Shown: positions 53,960 to 64,000 of the stretch, in pieces | How positions within the stretch are numbered: position 1 is the first letter of the stretch | How the letters are laid out: every line of letters begins with the position of its first letter | Source: Dipteris shenzhenensis | Taxonomy: Eukaryota > Polypodiophyta > Polypodiopsida > Gleicheniales | Assembly: GCA_047967505.1 (NCBI GenBank) | Contig: CM106538.1 | Strand: one strand, 5' to 3' | Length of the DNA stretch: 64,000 bases | Position numbers and translations under genes: made by a program | The notes under the pieces: model-generated | Told to the model about the DNA's origin: nothing | The model's database searches: none | The model's input: the letters and a program-made list of their open reading frames with translations, nothing else

Positions 53960-54886
53960 TCAGGTCAATGGGGTTGTGTGTTTTTTTTTTTAAATAATAA
54001 AAAAGGCACCGCTTGCAACTGTAATTACAAATTGAATGTCCAACTCATGTCCAACCTCCAATTTTACAACTAACCAAGTATATATCACACTGTAACCAAA
54101 CTCCCTTTTCCCTATACTAGGGAAACTCCTACAATCTAAGAAACCTCAAGCCCTTAAATCCAAAGGCATAAATTTGTTCCCAATCCAACTCACACACCTC
54201 GAAACTTCAGAAATTTAACCAAATAAAATAGAGGGAAAAAAGAATCGAAAGGCCCCTTGTATTTCCACGTGAACAACACATGCTGAGGTATGCTATAAGC
54301 GTGATTCTGCGCAGTGTCTACAATTGACTCCACCAAGGTGCGCTTCCTGCTTCTAAGGGCTTGTTCACACGCAGGGCCTCGAGCTAGGCAACTGCCAGTC
54401 TCAAGTGACTACGCTTTGGTCCTCTCTTCATTTCTTGGAGGCGCGGCAAAACTTTGCACACGAATCTCAAAAGAGGCAGTGCTTATACCCTGTTCCTTCT
54501 AGCTTTACATTGAAGGGCCTCCATGTCATGCAAGTATCAAGAGCCAAAGTTCCCTGGCCCTAAGCTAGCTGTAAACCATCGGGTGTCCAAAAATTGCATC
54601 ATGTCTGCCTTCCGAGATACCAAGGTATGAACCTGCGGTTTAGCTGTATCGTCATCCGTCACCTATTTCGTCACCAGCTTACGTGAACCGTACCCTCTTA
54701 CAACAGCTAGTGCCGTGACTAGCACTGTGATGACATGCGTGAACCCACAGTTGCACCATCACCTGCTGTTCATCCACGCTACCTAGACTTACGAATCCCC
54801 AATTACTATCTACGTAGAGTTTGGGCTCCACACTGTCCATCGTCAAACGCCCAGCCAGTCCCAGACCGCTCGCAATGTATTCTGCA

Positions 54887-54897
54887 CTCTGATACCA
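54887..54897 (-). promoter_or_regulatory. chromovirus primer-binding site
   Basis: The reverse strand reads TGGTATCAGAG two bases after the LTR end, initiator-tRNA-Met type. Sequence 53960-54886 is the leader. Confidence 0.85.
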
Positions 54898-54899
54898 AA

Positions 54900-55367
54900 T
54901 GATACATCCCAATCTGATTTCTTCCAGCTTTTCATTGAATCACGGGCACACGCACTTAGTTTATCCTCCCAGCCAACCTCATTAGTTGCAAGCTTCTCTA
55001 CTGAAATCCCAAGAAATCCTTACATGAAAGCTTTCTGCTTGCTTAATTCCAATGAGCCCCAAAACTCCCTAGATGGATCTAGTATGCCACATGTCCTCAA
55101 TTTAGGGTCCTTCCTTAATGCATCATTTACCCCTCTCTTGGGATATCTTTGAATTCATCTGCCCCTAGGTACATTTAATGCATTAAGGTCCCTTAGCCTT
55201 AGATCCACCTAGTCTAGTGCCATGTCACCCACACCAAGGACCTTGACCTTTATTCCTTTTTTATCATTTACATGAAGTCCAAACAAATATAATACAAACA
55301 TTGATCCTTTAAAGGAAAATGTCGATTGACCCTTCCGAGGTCATGTTACCTCGACTTGAGCGTAACA
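54900..55367 (-). repeat. chromovirus 5' LTR
   Basis: 468 bp, matching 49750-50215 with only scattered differences. Confidence 0.93.
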
Positions 55368-55372
55368 GAGTT

Positions 55373-55740
55373 TAGCTTGCATTTCATGGCACAGCAAACT
55401 AGGGTCTCAGTGATTTGATATATAAGGCAACAGACACCACCACTATGGAATGCATGTGGTTAAGGAAGTTAAAACATGATCTACATCTTTCGAAAGACAG
55501 CGTGGCCACTCCCAGTTACTGTGACAATCAGAGTTGCATCGCCATAGCAAACAATATCATGCGTTTTTCATGCTCACATTGAAAACCATCAGCATTACAT
55601 TCAGGATTGTATTGAGACAGATCCATTCCATCCATGGGCGACATTGAAACATCTTTACCAAAACCCTTTCCATCAATACATTTGTACATCTTCAAGAAGG
55701 CTTGGGCATGAGAGATCTACAATGGGGGGTTGAAAATTGA
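55373..55740 (+). pseudogene. copia RNase H relic, right part
   Basis: Continues the interrupted relic with MECMWLRKLKHDL, SYCDNQSCIAIANN and further decayed text. Together with 49480-49749 it shows the chromovirus landed in an already old copia element. Confidence 0.7.
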
Positions 55741-57358
55741 CATCGTTTTATTTATTTGCACTTCCATCGGTTGCTATATTGCTAAGGATGAATTTGTTCA
55801 ACCATGGTACTTTAGGTACACTAGGTTCTACTGAGACATTTCTAGAGACCTAAAGCCATACCATTGGGGAGAGCTTCAGCCTTCATCCTAAGCTGTTGAG
55901 GGGTGAAAAATCTTCTGGTCATATCTTTGTGCCTTTAAAGCCTTTGGTTTGGTGAAGAATTGCCAACCTGTCCTCTCGTGTCTTGAATGACATGATGGCA
56001 TGATTTTGTGGTGTATGTTGGATGCCTTTACTAATGTAGTGTCCCAAGTGAGCATGGGCATGGCTTTGCTATATCATCGCATTGCTCAAGCAGTAAAGGA
56101 ACTTGAAGATCCTCACTTTGTGATTGCTCTGGCAACCCCCCAATCCTCACTTTAAGAGCAAGCGTCTCCCTAGATTTCTTCTCAAGTTCTAAATCCACAT
56201 ATTTGTTGATTTTTGATTTGACCTAATGCGAAATCAAATTATCAAGCTTGGAAATGACATGCAAAGGGAGTCACTAACACATTGGTGTATAGTGTCTTGT
56301 TGCGTTCGGGGCTAGATTGCTTCTCTAGTTGGGTCTCCATTGCGGCTAGACAATTGAGGACACCGTCCATCTATATATTTAGCTCACTGTTTTCTTGTTG
56401 AAGGTTCTCAGCTTGTTCTTGCAGACTTTCACCTTGCTTGGTTTAGGCTGCCATTGGTGAGGCCCCTATACAAAAAACTACCACTTGTGCAAAAGATTTG
56501 ACCTTTGCTTGGTCATGTTGGGCAAAGATCAATGCTATATGATTATATCAAAAGCATAGCGTCTTCTTGCAACATGTTCTGTCGGGAGAAAGAGGGATTC
56601 AAGCACGCAACATTCTTCGTCAACAAAAATAGGATTCCATCATGTAAGCTCCAAGATTACCATTCTATCCAGCTGTGTAAACACAATTCAAGTTGTAGTC
56701 AAAGGTTCTTTTGAGCTATTCTTGCAATGGTAATTTGTCAAGATATTGACTGGTGGGCTTTATGAGTAGGCCTAACATAGACAAGAATGGCGAGTGTGGT
56801 GGAAGCTTTTGTACAATCTAATGAATGGCATACTTACAGAGTTCGTCGAGCTGTTGTTGGAGTAGCTCTAAACAAAGCTCGGCCAAAACAAGAAGGCAAT
56901 GGTGGCTTGTAGGGTCTTTCAAGCTTTGGAACAGTCCTAAAGATAGACCTTGACGGAAACGAGTAGTTTTAGAGGCTGAGTTTGGGCTGGTAGACCTTGA
57001 CAGCAATGATTGTTGAGGCGATTGAGCTAGTGCTGGTGGCAACCTTGCACACAATGAGAATTAGGATTCTCAGGCTATGGATATGCTTTGGATGAAACAT
57101 GTTAACGTGCACAAAATAGCATGTCCGTGGACCCTACTATTAGATGCGCTATGGTCCTAACAGATTAAGATAGATCTTTAGAAGTACCAATATGTGTTGA
57201 CAGAGAATCCTACACATAAGGTCACTGCATAAAATTTTGGAAATGTTATTTACAATTGTGCTATGTTATTTATGAAATGATTAGACAACAGTGTAAATAA
57301 TTATTATGATCAACTAACTTAATGTTGAAGAGTTTTTGTTGTCTCATGATGGGTGTTA

Positions 57359-57402
<44 letters not shown>

Positions 57403-57932
57403 CCTCCTTATCTTTTTGGCATACTAGCATTCATGAACTATGCACATATACCCAGATGATGAATCCAGGAACATTCCCAAACTCATCCTCTAAAAACACA
57501 ACATAGTGCAGTTTCAATCTCATGATAGTCACTCACAAGGTTGAAAACTATAAACTCCATCACACACATCAGGGACTAGCTACTATGGCATCCCCACTGA
57601 TGTCATCAGCGCCCAACAGTGGGGGTAGACCATAGTATAAAAACACATACAAATCCACACACCCACACATACTTGAGCATCCATTTATACACAGTCTTTG
57701 TAATGAGTTTCAGTCGACACTCCGGAGGTGAAGGGCAGACTCAGCCATGATGAAGGGTAGCATTAAAGGAGAGGCTAATAAAAAAGTAGTCCAAAATCTA
57801 TTAATTCAAGCTACAACTGCTTGTGACGTCTAAACGATTTCATTTTAGTCTCTCCCAAACGAGCATCTAAATCTAGTTGAACTATGCACATACTCACACA
57901 CACACTCACTCACTCACTCACTCACACACACA

Positions 57933-58030
<98 letters not shown>

Positions 58031-58139
58031 CGTGTGCACGGACACACGCATGCACCCCCCCTAAACCCCCTAACCACTCCTTAACCTAATCAACTTCCTA
58101 ACCACTCCCTAACTCAGACTACCCTCCCCAAGTTCCAAC
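55741..58139. other. mostly unassigned; small coiled-coil relic
   Basis: The reverse strand at about 56460-56270 reads TKQGESLQEQAENLQQEN and MDGVLNCLAAMETQLEKQ with one TAG. This is a coiled-coil-rich piece like the N-terminus of a retroelement gag or LINE ORF1. The rest lacks coding evidence. A (TC)n run lies at 57363-57398. Confidence 0.35.
57903..58027. repeat. (CACT)n/(CA)n microsatellite
   Basis: CACT repeats at 57903-57923 run into about 100 bp of CA dinucleotides. Overlapping frames rich in His/Thr are artefacts. Confidence 0.97.
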
Positions 58140-61100
58140 CAACACCATCGCCCATTTGCTTCTTAAGCTGAAAGGACTTGATGATTTCAAAAAGATAAGT
58201 GGTTTTGTGAGACGTGTCAAAGACACTTATAAGGTTAAGGTAAAAAGAAATTCTCCCAAAACCTTTGAAGCAGCAATTACATATGCCTAAATATATGATG
58301 ATACCATGGGGAAATCCAAAGTTGGAATTTTGGAACAAACAGGTTTTGTTCCTAAGTTCAACAAATTTTTCAATTTGAAAAGGAAGGGGAACTTTATGAA
58401 GGAGACTTCTCAGGCACCACCTAAGAAACCTCAAACACAAAATTATCCTCTCTTGAAGAAAGAGGATTATGAAAGGGCTAGGTAGGAAAATATTTGCTTC
58501 AAATGTTTGGGCAAAGACCATGATGCTTGGAATTGCCCTAAAAATAAGCAAGCGGGAGCTAAAGCCCCAAATAGGCCTCCACAAAAACAAGTACATGTGG
58601 TGCAGGTGTTGCCACTTAATGGTACTGAAAAGTACACTGAGGTGGAGGTCTATGATGAGGATAGCACCCACATGTGCTGTCTATCATCGACAATGTGGTA
58701 GCCCACCTTTGGTCCTCATGATTTAATGAGGATGCATGGAAAAATAAAGGGGTAAAGGGTAAGAGTGATGGTCAATGATAGTGCAACACCTAATTTCTTG
58801 AACTACTCATTAGTTAAGAAATTAAAATTGCTTGAGAGTCCAAGTGCCCATAAATATGTGGTCTCTTTGGAAAAGGGAAGTGATAAGAAGGTTTGGGACA
58901 CCAAGATACATGGTCTAGAGGTGGATATTCAAGGCTGTCAGGATGCCTTGGATTTCCAAATTATGCATCTTAATCGAATTGATGTTGTTCTTCATCGAGA
59001 ATGATTGTCTAGTCTTGGGCATAGCTTACAGCAGAGTTATCTCAATAACTCCATTATGTTTGAAAAAGATGGTAGAGTCTTCCACATTTAAGGAGAACAT
59101 GATGTGCCCAACTCTCCTCTTATTTGTGCGATGGGATTGGAACGAGTACTACACTAAGAAGAATGTGAGGTATACCTCTATGAACTTACTTTTATTAGTG
59201 GTTTTATGTCTTCTACGTTGGAAAGAAGTAATCTTGTTTTTTATAATGTTAAAAAGTATAAATCTTCTTTCAATGATTTAATGTTGGAATTAAAAGATGT
59301 TTTTTCGTTTTATTTTGCCCCTTGAGAGAGATGTAGATCATAAAATAGATTTGATGCTTTAATTAAACAAGATATGGATCCGATGATGAAGCTAATAAGT
59401 AAGACTGATTAAAGCTCACATATGATGTGACAAGTATTGTGCGTGAGCTACAATGAACTTTTCCTAAAAAATTATTTTGGATCAGAAGTTATGGAAATTG
59501 AAAGGTTTGCCATACTTTGATCAAGATGAAACAAAGATGACATAGAGTGCAATTTGTTCTATTTTGTGAGGTCTATTATCTCCCATAACAACATTCTCTT
59601 TTGAATTTGCATTGGTGTAGTTTTGAGGGCAAATCAATCTTTGAAGTCACGTGTTTCTTGCACTTGAGTCAAATCGCCATGTGTTCACATCATTGTGACT
59701 CTAAGCAGCTAGCTTCTTGAAATAACATATTGGAATGCAAAAGAAATTCCATTAAAAAATGATTTGCTTGAATGAATTAGTTTTGGAGCTACCCCTGTAT
59801 GTAAACCCCCATATAGGCTTAGTCAAATTGAGGAACTTGAGGTCAAAAGACAATTAACTAGATACCTTAGGAAGAGACAAATTCGACCAAGTAGCTTACC
59901 TTGGTCTACCCCAATTTTACTGGTAAAGAAAAAGGAATGTATTATGCTTTTATGCATAGATTATTGAGCATTACATAAAATCTCCATAAAACAATAAGTA
60001 TCTTATGCCTCGCATTGATGAGCTCTTTGATCAATTGCAAGGGGCAAAATATTTCACTAAAATTGATTTAAGGTTAGGATATCACTAAGTACAAATTAGG
60101 GAAGAGGATGTCTCTAAGACATCATTTTGTACTAAGTATGGGCATGATCAGTTTGAAGTACTGCCATTTTCATTAACAAGTTTTACTCGATTTCAGAATA
60201 ATTTCCTAGAGTCCTTAAAAGGGAAATGTGAGTTTGATCCTTACTTCTCTAAACTTTGGAAAGCAATTAGAAATAGGGATCAAATTAATTGAGAGGCTTT
60301 CACTGAGGAGTCACATGGAAATGGCAACACACCACAAGTTGGTGTGATAAAGGCCTCAATTGGAAAAAATATACTATTGAGGATGGCTACCTGCTCTACA
60401 AGGGTAGAGTATGTGTCCCAGATAATAATGACATTAGGCACCAAATTCTATTTGAATGCCATAATAGTTCGAGTGCTGGACACCTGGGAATTCAGTTGAC
60501 ATTTGTGCTTTTGAAAAGGCAATTCTTTTGGCCTAGAATAGATAAGGATGTTCAAGACTATGTATTGAAGTGCCAAAAATGCTAGGTCAATAAGGCTGAA
60601 TGCCTTAAGGTAGGAGGTCCCCTACACCCATTGGAGATTCCACCTGGCAAATGGGAAAGCCTCTCCATGGATTTTATTGTGGGATTACCTAGAACATAGA
60701 GGGGGCACAACTTTGTGTGGGTAATTGTTGATCGGTTGACCAAGATGGCTGATTTTATTCCTGTTAATGAAGACATTAGAACTCCAAAATTAGCTAGGAT
60801 ATTCATGGAACATATTTATAAATTATATGGGCTACTAGCCGATATTGTTGGTGATTGGGATAGCAAATTTAATAGCCATTTTTGGAGGGCTGTGTTTATA
60901 AGGTTGGAAACTTCATTGAATATGAGCACCATGGATCATCCACACAATGATGCTCAAACTGAAAGGGTCAATGAGATCATTGAAGATATGCTTCAAGAAT
61001 ATGTAAGTAAATGGCAAAATAATTGGGAACAATATTTTCCCATATTAGAATTTGCATATAACAGTGTCAAACATTCAGCTACAAGTTTTAGTCCATTCAT

Positions 61101-61734
61101 GATGATGTATGGATTTGAACGAAGAGTCCCAATGGTAGTGGGACTTGAAAAAGAGAAGGTTCAAGCATCCAAAGACTTTCTTGAAGATATATATCACTTA
61201 TGCTTAAGTTCACTGAAGAAGCATAAGAAGAGCTCAAGATAGAGCACAAAGTTATGCAAGCCCCCACTGTAGAAGGTTGGAGTTTAAAGTAAATGAGAAA
61301 GTCTACCTTAGGGTACCTGAATCTTCAGAATTCCTAAAGATAGGTAAATGTCCAAAGTTGTCTCCTAGGTATTGTGGACCATTCACAATGCTTATAAGAA
61401 TTGGAGAACTTGCTTACAAATTAGCCTTACTCGAAGGATGTAGAGTACATCCAGTTTTTCATGTGAGCAGGCTTAAAAGGAAATTAGGAGATGATGATAA
61501 TTTCATCGGAAATGAAGTTCTAGTTGAACTCATTTAATCTGCATCTTTACCACACAAACCAAAAGAATTTTAGATAGACAAGAAAAAAGAACGTGCATAC
61601 AATATGGCAAGAATGTCTGGTTAAGTGGAAAGATAAACTTGAAGAGAGTTCAACATGGGAAAGGTAAGCAATCTCCAGAGGAGGTTTCCCAATTTTGTTT
61701 TTGAGGATGCAAACCATTCTTAAGGGGAAGGGAA
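58140..61734 (+). pseudogene. second gypsy chromovirus relic
   Basis: The gag C-terminus (from about 58150) has VRRVKDTYKVKVKRNSP and zinc knuckle CFKCLGKDHDAWNC. Protease start near 58765 (MVNDSATPNFLNY, active site altered to D-S-A). The RT N-terminus near 59800 has CKPPYRLSQIEELEVKRQL and STPILLVKKKE and ends near 60200. A deletion leads directly to the integrase zinc region (60380 on). Integrase core 60715-61242 has IVDRLTKMADFIP, GDWDSKFNSHFW and HPHNDAQTERVNE. The GPY/F module and VHPVFHVSRLK lie at 61277-61537. A damaged chromodomain (LVKWKDKLEESSTWE) is near 61620. Numerous stops and shifts. A polypurine tract AAGGGGAAGGGAA precedes the LTR at 61735. Confidence 0.85.
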
Positions 61735-62060
61735 TGTTATGTCAACCATAATCACGGAAGGACCATGACATGATTATGGTGAGGTGGGGAACTAGAGGGC
61801 TTGACAACACTTACTTTTTGGTGTGGCTATGAAGGCTTGGGTCTAGGCTAGACTTAAGCATAAATGAGGGGTGCAAAAGGGGAGCCCTTTCTAAGGTTCC
61901 TAGTGGGACACGTGACACCAAACAAGGAGACACTTGGCAAGTGTTGGGTTCAGGGGTGGATTCTAGAGGGAGCTCACAAAAGGTATTAAGGCAAGGGAAG
62001 GGGCTCACGTGGGGATCCAATGGCTGGGTGGTAAATGAAGCCAAGCCCTCTTTAGAGTTT
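61735..62060 (+). repeat. probable 3' LTR of second chromovirus
   Basis: Starts TGTTATGTCAACC after the polypurine tract. The end is not fixed because the 5' LTR is absent. Helicase homology starts by about 62230. Confidence 0.5.
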
Positions 62061-62141
62061 TGACAATTATTAACAAAAGGAACATGTAGAATATGACAAC
62101 CTCATAATGATACAAATGAAAATGACCCAACCCACCTAACA

Positions 62142-62880
62142 GTGCATGTTGGACACAACACCACCGATGGGAATATGTATGACATTGGATTGGATATGCC
62201 TTCATTATGGAAGCAGCGAAGAAATTCTATGCACACACAAACTCGAGTGGATTACATTAACCAAATGTGCTTGCGACTAGTACCACAAGAACACACTTTT
62301 CCACACCTCTACTACACAAACTCTCAAACAAATAAGCACAATCAAAAGGCCTTGCATCTCTCTATCAGCAACTAGAAACATATCTTTAGAGATATAGACA
62401 ACTACTTTAAGGCAATGCCCACAAAATTGAAACTATTAGAAGACCATAAAATGACAAATGATCTATGTACAATAATAGAATTTAAAAAAGGCATGTTAGT
62501 TGAACTATGCTCATGAAACCTCAACCAACAAGATGGCTTGGTAAATGGAGTTGATGGTATCTTCATGACATCATCAACTTATATGACAACGGAGATCATT
62601 TGGATACTATTTCCTCACAAAGACACTGGCTTGCAAACAAGAACTGCAAATAAGAATGCATTCACACCATCTATACATACAGACTAGATACCCATATTTA
62701 GAATCACAAGAATCCTCACATGAGAGAAATTCCCTATACAACCAGTAGCAGCAAGAACAATCCATTGAGCTTAGGGGATGACAATGCAAAATCTTGCTTC
62801 CTCGCCAAAAGAAGTGCGTACACATGGGTTCACATACATAGTGTTATCTTGCATAAAAGACATACAAAACCTATACTTAC
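62142..62880 (+). pseudogene. Helitron/Helentron-type PIF1 helicase C-terminal part
   Basis: A single frame with scattered stops carries DYINQMCLRLVPQEHTFP, KLKLLEDHK..NDLCTIIEF, FPIQPVAARTIH, GMTMQNLASSP and THGFTYIVLS..DIQNLYLL. The last blocks are helicase motifs V-VI of PIF1-type Helitron helicases (TIHRAQG and LSR forms in the family). Here CGA and CAG in the TIHRAQG block appear as TGA and TAG. It unwinds DNA in rolling-circle transposition. The N-terminal helicase and Rep parts are absent here. A different fragment at 11.0-12.9 kb carries those parts. Confidence 0.75.
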
Positions 62881-62976
62881 TTGACCCATGATAGCTTCAA
62901 TGTTCATAGCAATGTTCAAAAGGAAATGGAGTGACTCACTAGAGAAGCATCATGGAAAACTATAATGTAGCTTACA

Positions 62977-63640
62977 TTGGAAGACATAGACACAAATACA
63001 TTACTCATTCAATCACTCAACACAAGATCCCTACCAAAAGATGAGGCGGATATTAACAAAATAAACCATATCATGAACTCATATATCATTTGCTTACAAG
63101 AATCTCGAACAAAACATCCAAAAGCATTTGTGTCTAATAACTTCCACACAATCGCTAACTACTCCCACTCAGGGTCATACAGACTAGTTAGAAAAACCAT
63201 TTTTGATACAAATTCTTGAACATTCAATAGAACAAGGGATTCAAATTACAAGTGTTGAAATAAGTGAGAAAGGGGATCTTACATCATCTTAAACATCTAT
63301 AGAACCCCATCCATAAAATACAATATGTTCATCTCCTACCTCAAGAGCATACTAGCAAACATTATGGAAATTAGCACAAGAATAATATTGATAGGGGACT
63401 TCAATATTGATATGTTAAAGAAAACACCACAATCAACCAATCTCCAAAACATGATGTCTTTCGATTAAATTGCAATTCAATGAACCCACTACAACTTAGA
63501 CGTCTCAACTAGACCACATCTGGCCCAACATTCACGTAACTAACAAACATGTAGGAACATCTTTTGCATATTGTACTGACCACTCCATCATATACCTATA
63601 CACATAAATGAAAAGGCAACAGTTCTCTTGCTTTTCCTGC
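62977..63640 (+). pseudogene. apurinic-type endonuclease domain next to helicase
   Basis: The open frame at 62977-63219 begins LLIQSLNTRSLPKDEAD and has IICLQESRTK. After a stop and shift come LNIYRTPSIKYNMF, IILIGDFNIDMLKK and CTDHSIIYLY. These are the N..R, Q-E, GDFN and DH blocks of the endonuclease/exonuclease/phosphatase family used by LINEs and Helentrons. It starts about 100-150 bp after helicase motif VI, on the same strand and one frame apart. That order is the one expected for a Helentron helicase-endonuclease polyprotein. A separate LINE fragment cannot be ruled out. Confidence 0.75.
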
Positions 63641-64000
63641 CAGCCTAGTAGCCACCAGTTTCCTAGCTTGAAGTTAGCTCGATGGCCATCAATCTCCTAG
63701 ATCGCTTGCCAACCTGATAGCCTTCCTATTACTTACTCTCATGCATCCATGGTGAACATCTGCCATCATTATTTCCTCTTAAGCTTAGACCCTACTCCTT
63801 GTAACTTTTGTTTCCTTTGCATAGTGGGTCCCTCTACATATTTTGAGTTTCAAGACCCTCTATTTAGCTCACGATTTAGACTGGGCAAAGAGTAGCCAAG
63901 CAAATCAAAGCATCTAAGAGAATCCTCACTCAAGAGAATCCTTCAAATTAGTGTGAGAAATCACAAGACAAATTAATCCATTAGAAAGAAGTAGGGTAAT
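63641..64000. other. unassigned window end
   Basis: No coding motif after the endonuclease relic. Repeated CCAGCCTAGTAGCC-like words near 63640-63720 may be an old short repeat. Confidence 0.3.

Larger units (their letters stand above)
49750..55367 (-). mobile_element. complete-ended Ty3/gypsy chromovirus with RT-RNase H deletion
   Basis: 5,618 bp flanked by a perfect 5-bp duplication GAGTT (49745-49749 and 55368-55372). LTRs of 466 and 468 bp have TG..CA ends. The right LTR is followed on the reverse strand by a primer-binding site, and the left LTR is preceded by polypurine tract GAAGAGGGAAGGAAT. Gene order on the reverse strand is gag, protease, RT (partial), integrase, chromodomain. The RT palm and most of RNase H are deleted near 51760, so it is non-autonomous. 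LTRs differ at few sites, so insertion is fairly recent. Confidence 0.93.

Noticed and set aside
57877-58089. His/Thr-rich ORFs near 57.9 kb
   Set aside because: Translations of a CA microsatellite.
1-64000. tRNA, rRNA, organellar insertion or viral integration
   Set aside because: No cloverleaf genes, rRNA blocks, organellar genes or pararetrovirus-type proteins were recognised. tRNA-like matches are retroelement primer-binding sites.

Overview
This window is a stretch of plant nuclear DNA dominated by transposable elements. It contains no operons, bacterial-type genes, tRNA or rRNA genes, and no CRISPR array. The best clue to the organism is a pair of PLS-type pentatricopeptide-repeat (PPR) genes with a DYW editing domain, built from nearly identical modules of about 101 residues. 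That architecture, with the heavy load of copia, gypsy, LINE, Helitron and MITE sequence, suggests a fern or another early-diverging vascular plant. The fern assignment is an inference.

Layout. 0-2.5 kb: end of a gypsy integrase and a reverse-strand copia start. 2.8-4.4 kb: a cluster of three MITEs from two families. 5.8-6.3 kb: a decayed LRR-receptor-like relic. 6.9-9.7 kb: PPR-DYW locus 1, with a previously hidden upstream exon. 9.96-10.47 kb: a 5'-truncated LINE with clean target-site duplications. 10.6-12.9 kb: a gypsy RT scrap and a reverse-strand Rep/helicase relic of Helitron type. 12.9-17.8 kb: small LTR elements, an Athila-like LTR with primer-binding site, and a CpG-rich minisatellite. 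18.8-20.9 kb: the 3' half of a copia element. 20.9-21.6 kb: a gypsy integrase tail followed in frame by a retropepsin-like domain. 21.9-22.8 kb: a polypyrimidine block. 23.8-29.4 kb: a complete but dead copia element. 31.0-36.6 kb: MITEs and a young TR-GAG retrotransposon nested in one of them. 37.6-40.2 kb: a gypsy relic. 40.5-45.9 kb: mostly unassignable AT-rich DNA. 46.0-48.8 kb: PPR locus 2. 49.5-55.7 kb: a complete chromovirus nested in an older copia relic. 58.1-61.7 kb: a second chromovirus relic. 62.1-63.6 kb: a Helitron-type helicase C-terminus followed by an endonuclease domain, the arrangement found in Helentrons.

The two PPR loci are colinear over 683 codons and share 5' flanking and intron sequence, so they are a duplication now separated by about 36 kb of mostly transposon sequence. 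Both carry a premature stop explained by a C-to-T change. The same signature, with CAG to TAG dominating, accounts for the nonsense codons in the complete copia element and fits several other relics. This suggests decay driven by cytosine methylation. The nesting (TR-GAG in MITE, chromovirus in copia) gives a relative order of insertions.
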